Part shown: one piece after another, positions 42,380 to 51,919 of the stretch
How the letters are laid out: the number at the start of each line of letters is the position of its first letter
Numbering within the stretch: the stretch's first letter is position 1
Source: Winogradskyella vidalii
Lineage (GTDB): Bacteria > Bacteroidota > Bacteroidia > Flavobacteriales > Flavobacteriaceae
Length of the DNA stretch: 64,000 bases
Direction of reading: 5' to 3'
Assembly (NCBI RefSeq): GCF_013403955.1
Contig: NZ_JABFDG010000002.1
Location: forward strand, 1 to 64,000
Position numbers and translations under genes: made by a program
The notes under the pieces: model-generated
What the model was told of the DNA's origin: nothing
The model's database searches: none
Seen by the model: only the letters and a program-made list of their open reading frames with translations

Positions 42380-44017
42380 ATGGAAACTTTATTAAATAAT
42401 CCAATTATGAAAACAAGAGACCTTACAAAGTACGGACTAAAAGACACGAACGCTCATTGGAACCTTTCACCAGAAGAATTGCAACGCATTACCATTGAGA
42501 AAGGCATGGGAAAAGAAACAGCAAATGGAACACTAGCTGTTAACACAGGAAAATACACAGGACGCTCTCCTCAAGACCGTTTTATTGTGAAAGACGATTA
42601 TACAAAAGACCGTGTTTGGTGGGGAAAAACTAATAAAGGCCTTTCTCCTGAAAACTTTGATAAGTTACAAACTGAAATCACTAAATACTTAAGTGGTAAA
42701 GAAATTTATGTAAGAGATGCTTATGTATGTGCAGACCCAAAATATAAAACAAATGTTAGAACGGTAACTGAGTTACCATGGTCTAATATGTTTACTTATA
42801 ACATGTTTTTAAGATCTGACGAATCTGAGTTAGAAAACTTTGAAGAAGAATGGTTGGTACTTTGTGCACCAGGTTATGAAGCACCAGACCCAAAAGCTGT
42901 TGGTTTACGTCAAGGTAACTTCTCAATCCTTAACTTTACTAAAAAAGTAGCTTTAGTAGGTGGTTCAGCTTATACAGGTGAAATTAAAAAAGGAATTTTC
43001 TCTTCTTTAAACTTTATCCTTCCTGTTGAAAAGAATGTTTTACCAATGCACTGTTCTGCTAATGTAGGCGAAGAAGGTGATACGGCTATTTTCTTTGGAC
43101 TATCTGGAACAGGAAAAACAACGTTATCTGCCGATCCTTCACGTAAGTTAATTGGCGATGATGAACACGGTTGGACTGCTGAAAACAATATTTTTAATTT
43201 TGAAGGTGGTTGCTACGCTAAAGTTATTGACTTATCTGAAGAAAAAGAACCAGACATTTTTAGAGCTGTTAAACCAGGAGCGATTCTTGAAAACGTAGTT
43301 TTTAAAGACAATGGAGAAGTTGATTATATGGATAGTACCATTACACAAAATACACGTGTAAGTTACCCTATTTACCATATTGACAATATCCAAAAGCCAT
43401 CTTTCGCTGGCAATCCTAAGAACATTTTCTTCTTAACTGCTGATGCGTTTGGTGTTTTACCTCCAGTATCTAAACTAACACCAGGACAAGCGGCTTACCA
43501 CTTTATTTCTGGTTACACCGCTAAAGTTGCTGGTACAGAAGCAGGGATTACTGAGCCAGTACCATCTTTCTCTGCTTGTTTTGGAGAACCATTTATGCCA
43601 TTACACCCAACAAAATATGCAGAAATGCTAAGTAAAAAAATGCAAGATGCAGGTGTAAATGTTTGGCTAATTAACACAGGCTGGAGTGGCGGTCCTTACG
43701 GTGTAGGGTCTCGTATTAAATTAAAATATACAAGATCTATGATTACTGCTATATTAGATGGTGAATTAGATAATGTAGATTTTGAACAACACCCAGTATT
43801 TGGATTATTTATGCCAAAATATTGTCCTGGTGTTCCAACGGAAATATTAGATCCAATGAACACGTGGTTACAAAAAGGAGCTTATATTAGTAAAGCTATT
43901 GCTTTAGCACATTCATTCCACTTGAATTTTGAAAAATTCGCAAGTGAAGCTTCTCAAGAAATCGTAGAAGGTGGACCGTTAATTGACCAACATCATCAAT
44001 TAAACGACCATGTTTAA
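42380..44017 (+). CDS. pckA: Phosphoenolpyruvate carboxykinase (ATP)
   Basis: A 545-residue enzyme converting oxaloacetate and ATP to phosphoenolpyruvate, the entry to gluconeogenesis. The P-loop kinase motif is FFGLSGTGKTTLSADPSRKLIGDDEHGW, preceded by MHCSANVGEEGD; the substrate segment GRSPQDRFIV and the ENVVFKDNGEVDYMD and NTRVSYPIYHID segments are also canonical. Length is normal (about 535). It has a 470-base upstream gap, suggesting regulated expression, and is followed by a strong terminator. Confidence 0.97.
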   Translation: METLLNNPIMKTRDLTKYGLKDTNAHWNLSPEELQRITIEKGMGKETANGTLAVNTGKYTGRSPQDRFIVKDDYTKDRVWWGKTNKGLSPENFDKLQTEITKYLSGKEIYVRDAYVCADPKYKTNVRTVTELPWSNMFTYNMFLRSDESELENFEEEWLVLCAPGYEAPDPKAVGLRQGNFSILNFTKKVALVGGSAYTGEIKKGIFSSLNFILPVEKNVLPMHCSANVGEEGDTAIFFGLSGTGKTTLSADPSRKLIGDDEHGWTAENNIFNFEGGCYAKVIDLSEEKEPDIFRAVKPGAILENVVFKDNGEVDYMDSTITQNTRVSYPIYHIDNIQKPSFAGNPKNIFFLTADAFGVLPPVSKLTPGQAAYHFISGYTAKVAGTEAGITEPVPSFSACFGEPFMPLHPTKYAEMLSKKMQDAGVNVWLINTGWSGGPYGVGSRIKLKYTRSMITAILDGELDNVDFEQHPVFGLFMPKYCPGVPTEILDPMNTWLQKGAYISKAIALAHSFHLNFEKFASEASQEIVEGGPLIDQHHQLNDHV

Positions 44018-44031
44018 TAGTTCCATGAATT

Positions 44032-44060
44032 AAAAGAGCCCTTTATGGGCTCTTTTTTTT
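44032..44060 (+). terminator. pckA terminator
   Basis: AAAAGAGCCC (44032-44041) and GGGCTCTTTT (44047-44056) form a 10-bp stem followed by T residues. The next gene starts about 10 bases further on and must have another source of transcription or rely on read-through. Confidence 0.9.
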
Positions 44061-44069
44061 TGACTTATT

Positions 44070-44756
44070 ATGAAATATTTTATAGCTTTTTCTATAACGC
44101 TGTTTTTAAGCGTGAATTTGTATTCCCAAGATAACAAGGAAGACTATTTAGGAACCTGGAATACATTTGGACTGAATCATAGATTTACAGAACATTTTAG
44201 CTTAATGCCTTATGCTGAATTAAGACTGTATGAACCCACTTCTAATTATAATTTAACTTTCTTAAGTTTAAATGCTAATTACCATTTTAAAAACAATAAT
44301 ACCCTTACACTTGCTTGTGCCTATTTAGATATCGATAGTGCTTTTGGTACAGATAACACACCAAACACAATAGAACATCGGATTATGGAGCAATACTCAA
44401 AAAGACATAATATAGGGACTTTAAATGTACAACACCGTTTTAGACTAGAGCAACGCTTCTTAAAGTTCGTAGATAAACACGAATTACAAAACCGCTTTAG
44501 ATACCGCTTAAGTTTAAAATACAATATTAACCGGCTTCTGTTTTTAGGACTTACAGAAGAACCTTTTGTAAATTTTGAAAATCAAGCGTTTCATGAAAAC
44601 CGATTATATATTGGTATAGGTTTTAACTTAATAGCGCATACACAATTACAAATGGGTTATATGAAACATCATATTAAAAAAAATAATCTCAATAGAATTC
44701 AGGTTGGTATTAGTATTCAAACAGATTCTAGGAAATCTAATCTAAAGCAGCAATAG
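44070..44756 (+). CDS. DUF2490 family exported protein
   Basis: A 228-residue protein with a signal peptide ending at LYSQ (about residue 20) and a beta-rich mature part: LGTWNTFGLNHRFTEHFSLMPYAELR and QHRFRLEQRFLK ... FRYRLSLKYNINR. The alternating pattern and aromatic strand ends fit a small outer-membrane barrel of the DUF2490 family. Function unknown. The 3' end overlaps the convergent PLP-enzyme gene by 20 bp. It begins right after the pckA terminator. Confidence 0.85.
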   Translation: MKYFIAFSITLFLSVNLYSQDNKEDYLGTWNTFGLNHRFTEHFSLMPYAELRLYEPTSNYNLTFLSLNANYHFKNNNTLTLACAYLDIDSAFGTDNTPNTIEHRIMEQYSKRHNIGTLNVQHRFRLEQRFLKFVDKHELQNRFRYRLSLKYNINRLLFLGLTEEPFVNFENQAFHENRLYIGIGFNLIAHTQLQMGYMKHHIKKNNLNRIQVGISIQTDSRKSNLKQQ

Positions 44757-45888
44757 CCTGACTGATATCGTGTTTTAAGTCCTTGACATCTTCAATTCCA
44801 ACAGAAAAACGAATCAATTGGTCACTAATCCCAACAGCATCACGTTCTTCTTGCGTTAATAAGGCATGCGAAGTTAAATGCGGAGAAAGCATTGTACTTT
44901 CTACACCAGCTAAACTCATAGAGGATTTTATCAATTGTAATTGCTTTTGAAATTGTTGCGCCTCTAAATCGTCTGTTAATTCAAACGATAACATAGCACC
45001 AAAGCCACGCATTTGAGATTTTGCTAATTGATGTTCCGGATGTGATTTTAATCCTGGATAATAGACTCTTGAAACTTTAGGCTGCTTTTCTAACCATTTT
45101 GCTAATTTCATAGCATTCTTGGTTTGCGCTTTTACACGTAAACCCAAAGTCTTCATACTGCGTTCTAGCATCCAGACGGTCATATCACTTAAGTTTCCGC
45201 CGAGGTTTTTACCCACATTCCAAATGCGCTCTATATGTTCATTAGAACTTGCAACTGCTCCTGCTAAAATATCACTATGACCACCAAAATATTTTGTGGC
45301 CGAATGCATCACCATATCAATTCCTAAATCCATTGGATTTTGATTAACAGGCGATGCAAATGTGTTATCTATTGATGTTAACACGCCTCTCTCCTTTCCT
45401 AAATTAGCAATCGCTTTAATATCTGTTACAGTCATTAAAGGATTAGAAGGGGTTTCAATATGTATAAGTTTGGTGTTGGGTTTAATAGCAATATCAAAAT
45501 CGTCAACATTATAGCCATTGGTAAATGTGAATTCAATTCCATATTTTGGAAATTCTTCTTTTATAAAATTAACCGTACCACCATACAACGTATTTTGAAC
45601 AACAATATGGTCACCTTGTTTTAAAAACGCTAAAAACATAGTGCTAATCGCTGCCATACCCGAACCAAAAATTAATGCGGCTTCTGTATGTTCTAAAGCA
45701 GCTATTTTTTTGGCTAGATATTCTTGATTGGGTGTATTAAAATATCTAGGATAACGTTTAACATCAACATCTAAAAACTCATAAGAAGAACTTAAATACA
45801 TAGGTGATACAGCGCCTTTAAACTGTTCATCTTTTACTTCTCCTATATGGGTACAAATGGTATTTAATCCTGGTTTTTTCTTAGACAT
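44737..45888 (-). CDS. Cystathionine gamma-synthase-like PLP enzyme
   Basis: A 383-residue fold-type I PLP enzyme of the Cys/Met metabolism family. The PLP lysine is in MHSATKYFGGHSDILAG (near residue 199), with IDNTFASPVNQNPMDLGID before it, the phosphate-binding GSGMAAIS and the IETPSNPL segment. Family members are cystathionine gamma-synthase, cystathionine beta- or gamma-lyase, O-acetylhomoserine sulfhydrylase and methionine gamma-lyase. I cannot choose reliably among them, though gamma-synthase or lyase fits the length. No riboswitch is visible upstream. Confidence 0.92.
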   Translation of the reverse strand: MSKKKPGLNTICTHIGEVKDEQFKGAVSPMYLSSSYEFLDVDVKRYPRYFNTPNQEYLAKKIAALEHTEAALIFGSGMAAISTMFLAFLKQGDHIVVQNTLYGGTVNFIKEEFPKYGIEFTFTNGYNVDDFDIAIKPNTKLIHIETPSNPLMTVTDIKAIANLGKERGVLTSIDNTFASPVNQNPMDLGIDMVMHSATKYFGGHSDILAGAVASSNEHIERIWNVGKNLGGNLSDMTVWMLERSMKTLGLRVKAQTKNAMKLAKWLEKQPKVSRVYYPGLKSHPEHQLAKSQMRGFGAMLSFELTDDLEAQQFQKQLQLIKSSMSLAGVESTMLSPHLTSHALLTQEERDAVGISDQLIRFSVGIEDVKDLKHDISQAIAALD

Positions 45889-45952
45889 AACTTTATATAT
45901 TAGAACTATAAAATTAATGATTATGAAAACAATTTTTGTTAATTATAAAACA

Positions 45953-45990
45953 AAATTGGTTGACAAACTTAAATGTTCATCAACCAATTT
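45953..45990 (-). terminator. ccsBA terminator
   Basis: AAATTGGTTGA (45953-45963) and TCAACCAATTT (45980-45990) form an 11-bp stem with a partly paired loop; on the minus strand it is followed by TTGTTTTA. It lies 31 bases past the ccsBA stop. Confidence 0.78.
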
Positions 45991-46020
45991 AATACTATTA
46001 TACTAAAATGACGTTTATAT

Positions 46021-49000
46021 TTACTTCTTATAATGCTTGCGATACTGTAAATATGAGAAAAATCCTAAAACAGCAATAACTCCTATGGTAATTGCGATAA
46101 ACTGGAAACTCAATATCTGATCTCCGCTAGCATATGAGTGTAACCCAGAAAGGTAGAAATTCACCCCAAAATAAGTCATTAGAATACTTCCAAAAGCTAA
46201 TATTGACATGAGGTTATAAATCCAACGACTTCTTAAACCAGGTACCAAACGCATATGTATTACAAAGGCATAAATCATTATGCTAATAAGTGCCCAAGTT
46301 TCTTTTGGATCCCAACCCCAATAACGTCCCCAACTTTCGTTAGCCCACATACCACCAAGGAAATTTCCTATGGTAAGTAAAACTAAACCAACCGTTAAAG
46401 CCATTTCATTGATAATGGTTAATTCTTTAATATTGACCAACATACGTTGCTTGTTTTCTTTAGTGGTTAAAATCATCAGTAATAGAGAAACGACACCTAA
46501 AATCATTCCGATGGCAAAAGGTCCATAACTCGCTACAATTACCGATACGTGAATCATTAACCAATACCCTTGTAAAACAGGCTCTAGGTTACCAATTGCA
46601 GGGTCCATCCAATTCCAATGAGCTACCATTAAAATCATAGAACATACAAATGCTGAAGATGCCACTGTTAACGCTGACGTTTTCTTAGCAAAAAGTAAAT
46701 CGTATAAAGTGGTTAAAAAATACACCACCGGAAATGTAATGATAAACAATGGCCAGTACTTTTTATTAAATTTATATAACCTAGTCGTCATTGTCCATTG
46801 ATCTACAGTTAAGGCAAAACCAAAGAACATTACGGACCAAGCCACATAAATCATTGATTCATAAGCATCACTCCATGGTGCATGACCCGACAAATACCAA
46901 CGTAAAGCTAAGCCTCCTAAGTGAAGTAAAAACAAAAACACTAAAACACCAACAAAAAACTTAATAGCAGCGTTTAACCAATTGCTTCTATATTTAAATA
47001 TCTGAACAATAATTAGCAAAATTAGTACTGTACTGGCGTACATATACCAACTAAACAGTCGGTTAAAAATATCGTAATCGTTATAAAGTATCTCTGCTTG
47101 AATTTTTTCATCAGTCAACATTACATCACTTCCAAAACGTTGTTGTGTTTTTTTAATACCTAATAACAACTCTTCTGCCTTGGTAAAATCGCCTGTTTGT
47201 TTCGCATTATTTAATGTCACTAAATAAGCACTAAAACCATTATTTATAAAGTTTCCGTAAAGGGTATCTTCAATTTGAGCTCTGTAATTTTGTTCTCGAA
47301 ACTCTAATGATGAAATCCATTTATTATTTTCATCACCTGGGACAGGAAATATTTTATTAGAACGCCCTTCAATCGCATTGTACAGCAAATTAACTTTAGA
47401 ATCGGCCTCTTTAACTTCTTTTTGAAAACCGTTAGGCACTTGCGCTTTATAAGCTTCTTCTAAATAGGGGGCCAATTTATACCGTCCTTCTGGCGTAAAG
47501 AAATCGACTAAACTCGAATATTCTTCATCGTAATCTACCCCTATTATCGTTCTTATAGAATCTGCTTTTCTTGCTCTTAAATAAATGATGGGTACATTAT
47601 ACCATAACATTGGACTTTCTTGAATAGACAAAAAAACTTGGTCCGAATTAAAATCTCCATAGCTATCTTTTTTACTCAACTTACGGAGCAACTCAGATGT
47701 ATAAGTATGCATTGGCATCATACGACCACTGTAATCCTGAATCACCATTTCGGAGAATTTAGACGCATGATCTTCTGGTGTAATATGAACTTTTAAAATA
47801 GAATCTATCTGTTCTACCTTTGGCTTATTAACGTGATCATGTCCATCGTCATCATTATGCACTTGGGCAAAACCAGAAAACCCAATTAAAAGCAAAATCA
47901 TAGTCATCATTTCTGACTTTTTCTTTCGCAATTTATTTAGCCTATTACGTAAATCATCAAAGCGGGTATTTTTAGCAAATAGAATAGCCAACAAGCCAAA
48001 ATACAATAGCATATAACCGATATAAGTAATATAAGTTCCCCATTGATCATGATTTACAGAAAGTACCGTTCCCTTTTCGTCGGGGTGAAAACTGGCTTGA
48101 AAAAAACGATATCCTCTGTGATCTAACACATGATTCATATAAATATGATAATCAAAATCGCCTTCCTCCTTATCAAAAACAGAAACTTTACTTTCATAAG
48201 ATGAATAAGCATTTTCTGTACCAGGATATTTTTCGGCTATAAAATCATTGAGTTTTATATCAAAAGGTAATTTTAAAATTTTAGGACCATATTGTAAAGC
48301 GATTTCTAACCCACCAACTTCAAACTCTTTTAAAGCGGAATAGCTACCTGGACCACCTAATAAACCTATTTTTTTTGTTTCTCCGTTAGCCGTTACATTT
48401 AAAATTAAACCGTCGCTATCGGTTTTTAAAAGCTGTGATTTTTTTACAACTCCCAACTCACCTTTAATTATTGGTTTTGGCAGTACAATTGTCATATTAC
48501 CAATAATATACCTAGACCTTAGAATTAAAGGTTGTAAACTATCTTTAACTAACTTACCACTAGCCATGGTAGCCATGGTTAAGTAATCGCCATCATAAGG
48601 CGACTGAATAAAAAGGCCTTCTTCAGTTTCCATAATGTTGATAGCGCCTTCTTGAAACTTATTCAAAGAGAACAACATATTATGAAGGTTGGCCACCTTT
48701 CCATCTTCTAAAAAGTGATTGTGTGGTGCACCATCCCCTGCTTCAACTATCTTTAAATAACGGTTTCCGGTGTCACTAGGAATCACATCACTTTCAGCAC
48801 CTTGTATAAATTCTTCGAGTTTAATAGTGACATCAGTGTCACCATAATCAAACGTTTCTTCAAACTCATTATCGAGACGGGGCGAAAAATCAACTTCTTC
48901 TTCTATTTTTCGTTGTTGTAACTGGCCATTTATTTTATAATCGCCTACAATACGTCCACCTAAATATGTTTTTTGAGAGAAAAACTCATTTTCTGTAGCA

Positions 49001-49338
49001 CCTTCTCTAATTGGCATCATACCTTCATAACCAATATAACGCGTTATAAAAGCACCGAAAAGAATGAATACGAAAGACAAGTGCAATATTAAAGTCGCCC
49101 ATTTTTCTTTTTTATGCAGTCGATATCTAAAAATATTTCCTACAAAATTGATTACAAAAAATACCATTATAGCTTCAAACCACCAAGTGTTATAGATTAA
49201 TGTTCTGGTATATGGCGTTGGTGAAGTATCCATGTTTCTATCTAAAATAGTACCTGCTGCCATGGCAACGGCAAAGGCAATAAATAAGAACGCAGTGAGT
49301 CTGGTGTTGAATAGGAAGTTAGCGATTTTCTTTTGCAT
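46021..49338 (-). CDS. Fused cytochrome c biogenesis protein CcsBA
   Basis: An 1105-residue inner-membrane protein joining ResB/CcsB (N-terminal, about 1-470) to CcsA (C-terminal, about 770-1105), the system II haem delivery and cytochrome c synthetase. The C-terminal part carries the WWD haem domain as WANESWGRYWGWDPKETWAL near residue 1006. Between them, after helix LLLIGFSGFAQ (about 480-490), lies a soluble insert of about 280 residues starting with the His/Asp-rich HNDDDGHDH, which is absent from Helicobacter-type CcsBA fusions as I know them. The insert looks extracytoplasmic and may bind metal or haem. It is a single-gene unit. Confidence 0.94.
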   Translation of the reverse strand: MQKKIANFLFNTRLTAFLFIAFAVAMAAGTILDRNMDTSPTPYTRTLIYNTWWFEAIMVFFVINFVGNIFRYRLHKKEKWATLILHLSFVFILFGAFITRYIGYEGMMPIREGATENEFFSQKTYLGGRIVGDYKINGQLQQRKIEEEVDFSPRLDNEFEETFDYGDTDVTIKLEEFIQGAESDVIPSDTGNRYLKIVEAGDGAPHNHFLEDGKVANLHNMLFSLNKFQEGAINIMETEEGLFIQSPYDGDYLTMATMASGKLVKDSLQPLILRSRYIIGNMTIVLPKPIIKGELGVVKKSQLLKTDSDGLILNVTANGETKKIGLLGGPGSYSALKEFEVGGLEIALQYGPKILKLPFDIKLNDFIAEKYPGTENAYSSYESKVSVFDKEEGDFDYHIYMNHVLDHRGYRFFQASFHPDEKGTVLSVNHDQWGTYITYIGYMLLYFGLLAILFAKNTRFDDLRNRLNKLRKKKSEMMTMILLLIGFSGFAQVHNDDDGHDHVNKPKVEQIDSILKVHITPEDHASKFSEMVIQDYSGRMMPMHTYTSELLRKLSKKDSYGDFNSDQVFLSIQESPMLWYNVPIIYLRARKADSIRTIIGVDYDEEYSSLVDFFTPEGRYKLAPYLEEAYKAQVPNGFQKEVKEADSKVNLLYNAIEGRSNKIFPVPGDENNKWISSLEFREQNYRAQIEDTLYGNFINNGFSAYLVTLNNAKQTGDFTKAEELLLGIKKTQQRFGSDVMLTDEKIQAEILYNDYDIFNRLFSWYMYASTVLILLIIVQIFKYRSNWLNAAIKFFVGVLVFLFLLHLGGLALRWYLSGHAPWSDAYESMIYVAWSVMFFGFALTVDQWTMTTRLYKFNKKYWPLFIITFPVVYFLTTLYDLLFAKKTSALTVASSAFVCSMILMVAHWNWMDPAIGNLEPVLQGYWLMIHVSVIVASYGPFAIGMILGVVSLLLMILTTKENKQRMLVNIKELTIINEMALTVGLVLLTIGNFLGGMWANESWGRYWGWDPKETWALISIMIYAFVIHMRLVPGLRSRWIYNLMSILAFGSILMTYFGVNFYLSGLHSYASGDQILSFQFIAITIGVIAVLGFFSYLQYRKHYKK

Positions 49339-49438
49339 AAGTAAAGGCTTTTTTAAGCTCGCGCAAAGATATGATTTTTAAACCATTTAGGTAATCCCTT
49401 TAACGCATCAAAAGATGTTAAAATTCTAAGCTTACTTT

Positions 49439-49888
49439 TTAATATCTTGTATTAGCTTTTAAGATTTTATTTTGCTCTTCCATTAAGTCTTTTAAATCGG
49501 AAAGTAATTGTAAATCTTTTGGTGTTTGAACGGTTTTATCTTTAGCATCATGAGATTTGGTTCGGAGTCTATTCATGAATTTCACAACAATAAAGACTGT
49601 AAAACCGATAATTATAAAATCGAAAAATACTTCGGTTAATTCACCATAGGCTATAGCAACCTCACTTGTAGTAATTGTACCAGAGGTATCAGTTATTGCT
49701 TCTCTTAACACCCATTTTTTCTGACTAAAATTAACCCCATCTGTTAATAATGAGATTGGCGGCAAAAGCACTTGCTTAGCTAATACATCAATCACTTTAT
49801 TAAATGCTGCGCCAATGATGATACCTACAGCCATATCCATCATATTTCCTTTTACAGCAAATTCTTTAAACTCTTTTAATAAACCCAT
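49439..49888 (-). CDS. mscL: Large-conductance mechanosensitive channel MscL
   Basis: A 149-residue channel that opens under membrane tension to release solutes in osmotic downshock. The N-terminal amphipathic segment and pore helix TM1 are clear: LKEFKEFAVKGNMMDMAVGIIIGAAFNKVIDVLAKQVLLPPI. TM2 is EVFFDFIIIGFTVFIVVKFMNRL, followed by a charged cytoplasmic helix. The extracellular loop is somewhat longer than in E. coli, giving the extra length. A TAAATTTG element at 49918-49925 is a probable -7 box. Confidence 0.95.
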   Translation of the reverse strand: MGLLKEFKEFAVKGNMMDMAVGIIIGAAFNKVIDVLAKQVLLPPISLLTDGVNFSQKKWVLREAITDTSGTITTSEVAIAYGELTEVFFDFIIIGFTVFIVVKFMNRLRTKSHDAKDKTVQTPKDLQLLSDLKDLMEEQNKILKANTRY

Positions 49889-49943
49889 TTTATTATTTAT
49901 TTAAATAATTAATGGCGCAAATTTAGAAAGATGTAAGCTACAA

Positions 49944-50333
49944 TTAAGATTTTCGTGCTTCAAAAATATTCATATACATAAAGGTGCCCATTTTACGCGC
50001 TCTACGTTTAGCATTTTCGGCGTAATCGCCTTCAAATAATTCATCTATGGTTTGAAACCACAAATTTAACCATAGGCCAAAATGTAATTCTGTTATATTA
50101 TGGTTAAACGCAGCATCCACCTTAGTATGAGCTTCTAACGGATTACCATAATATTTTGTTTTTAGAAACAAACTCGATTCCCAAAAGGTGGTTAAATGTT
50201 TTAAATGTGCGTCCCAATCTGTAATGGTCTCGTTAAAAAATGGTCCTAATGTGTCGTCTCTTCTAACATTCTCGTAAAATTTAGATACCAATAGGTAGAT
50301 ATCTTCTCTTGTTTTTATGTCTTTTTTGTTCAT
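49944..50333 (-). CDS. Group III truncated haemoglobin
   Basis: A 129-residue small globin of the group III (P) type. The proximal His is in NITELHFGLWLNLW, with the Trp pair typical of the group, and the distal side includes FYENVRRDDTLGPFF. The group III hallmarks are the short N terminus and the late RARKMGTFMYMN helix. Roles proposed for relatives are oxygen or nitric oxide chemistry and haem-redox functions in microaerobic conditions. It is near the cytochrome c maturation gene ccsBA, with mscL in between, but no operon link is shown. Confidence 0.93.
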   Translation of the reverse strand: MNKKDIKTREDIYLLVSKFYENVRRDDTLGPFFNETITDWDAHLKHLTTFWESSLFLKTKYYGNPLEAHTKVDAAFNHNITELHFGLWLNLWFQTIDELFEGDYAENAKRRARKMGTFMYMNIFEARKS

Positions 50334-50537
50334 TTTGTTTTTTTGTTTATCGATATGTGCTACCGATATGTTGTCCCTTAAGAGACATGATATTGATATT
50401 GTGCCTTTTTATTACCTGTAGGTTGTCCCTCGACGGGAAAATCAATTAATTTTGATGATTATTTTACATCTCCAAGCTCATCAATTTTAATCGCTATCAT
50501 TTGCTACTAAAATAAGAAATCTTATTACTTTTACGGC

Positions 50538-51335
50538 ATGATATCAGTTGTATTACTTGGTGCTGGTAATGTTGCCACACACCTATATAAAGCCTTTTCA
50601 AATTCTGAAACTATTTCGATTACACAATGGTATAATCGTACACGGTCTTCCATTTCTTCTTATGCTAATGATGTTGCAATAACAGACACTTTAGAAGATT
50701 TAATAGAAGCCGACATTTATATCATTGCAGTTAGCGATGATAGCATTGCGCAATTATCATCGGATTTACCTTTTACAAATCGATTTGTGGTACACACTTC
50801 CGGGAGTGTTGCCATGCACGATATTGATAAAAAAAATCAGATTGGTGTTTTCTATCCCTTACAAACATTTTCAAAAGCTGCAGACATTAATTTCTCTGAA
50901 GTTCCGATATGTATTGAAGTTTATGAAAAGGAAAACCTTCAACTTTTAAAAGATTTAGCAATTGCTGTAAATTGCAAACCTCACAAAATCACAACAGAAC
51001 AACGACAAACCCTCCATTTAGCAGCTGTTTTTGTTAATAATTTTACCAATCAATTTTATAGAATTGGTCATGAAATTTGTGAAACTAAAAATATTGAGTT
51101 TGAGATTTTACATCCTTTAATTGAAGAAACAGCTAAAAAAATTCAAGATATGTCGCCTTTTATGGCACAAACAGGTCCTGCAAAACGGAATGATAAAAAA
51201 ACCATTAAGCGACAATTAAAACTAATCGAAAAAGAAGAGCATGAGTCAATTTATAAAATGCTTACCGCTTCGATTAAAAAAACTCATGGTGTATCTAATT
51301 TTCGACCTAGAAAAGGACAGACCAAAACCAACTAA
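50538..51335 (+). CDS. Rossmann-like and DUF2520 domain protein
   Basis: A 265-residue protein with an NAD(P)-binding fold at the N terminus (VLLGAGNVATHLYKAF, GxGxxx pattern) and a C-terminal DUF2520 helical domain (HLAAVFVNNFTNQFYRIGHEIC and ILHPLIEETAKKI...TGPAKRND). The arrangement resembles 6-phosphogluconate and pyrroline-5-carboxylate reductase families. The product is unknown. It starts a plus-strand run with KdsC 9 bases downstream, the small membrane protein, UbiA and Maf, which look like one transcription unit. Confidence 0.88.
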   Translation: MISVVLLGAGNVATHLYKAFSNSETISITQWYNRTRSSISSYANDVAITDTLEDLIEADIYIIAVSDDSIAQLSSDLPFTNRFVVHTSGSVAMHDIDKKNQIGVFYPLQTFSKAADINFSEVPICIEVYEKENLQLLKDLAIAVNCKPHKITTEQRQTLHLAAVFVNNFTNQFYRIGHEICETKNIEFEILHPLIEETAKKIQDMSPFMAQTGPAKRNDKKTIKRQLKLIEKEEHESIYKMLTASIKKTHGVSNFRPRKGQTKTN

Positions 51336-51344
51336 CATAAAACA

Positions 51345-51878
51345 ATGAGCGACGATAAAAGTTACAAAGAATATTTAGCAGACATCACTACCTTTATTTT
51401 TGATGTCGATGGTGTATTAACCGACGGAAACATTACCGTAACGACAGATGGCGAAATGCTAAGAACGATGAATATTAAAGATGGATTCGCTTTAAAAACA
51501 GCCATTGATGCTGGTTTCAATCTTTGTATTATTTCTGGTGGATCTAACGAAGGGGTTCGTAAACGCTTAGCCGGTTTAGGAATTAAAGACATTTTTTTAG
51601 GAGCTCATAATAAAATAGATCAACTTAATAGCTACCTAGAGCAGCACCGTATTTCAAAATCACAAGTGTTATATATGGGAGACGACATTCCAGATTTCCC
51701 TGTCATGAAATTGGTAGGTTTGCCATGTTGTCCGCAAGATGCCGTTCCAGAAATTAAAGCCATATCTAAATATGTTTCTCATAAAAACGGTGGCAAAGGT
51801 GCCGTAAGAGATGTTATAGAGCAAGTCCTTAAAGTCCAAGGGAAATGGAATGGAAATTTTAATGCTAAATATGATTAA
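51345..51878 (+). CDS. KdsC-like HAD phosphatase
   Basis: A 177-residue HAD phosphatase lacking a large cap, as in 3-deoxy-D-manno-octulosonate 8-phosphate phosphatase (KdsC). Motif I is FDVDGVLTDGNI, followed by NIKDGFALKTAIDAG and ISGGSNEGVRKRL, and motif IV is YMGDDIPDFPVMKLVGLPCCPQDAVPEI. It would make Kdo for lipopolysaccharide. Other sugar phosphate substrates cannot be excluded. It follows the DUF2520 gene closely (9 bases) and precedes the uncanonical small gene. Confidence 0.93.
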   Translation: MSDDKSYKEYLADITTFIFDVDGVLTDGNITVTTDGEMLRTMNIKDGFALKTAIDAGFNLCIISGGSNEGVRKRLAGLGIKDIFLGAHNKIDQLNSYLEQHRISKSQVLYMGDDIPDFPVMKLVGLPCCPQDAVPEIKAISKYVSHKNGGKGAVRDVIEQVLKVQGKWNGNFNAKYD

Positions 51879-51919
51879 TTATAAAACTTTAAAGTATAAC
51901 TTTTTTAAACTGAAATAAT

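Noticed and set aside
45889..46020. SAM riboswitch ahead of the cystathionine gamma-synthase-like gene
   Set aside because: The 130-base gap contains the ccsBA terminator and shows no structure that fits a SAM aptamer.
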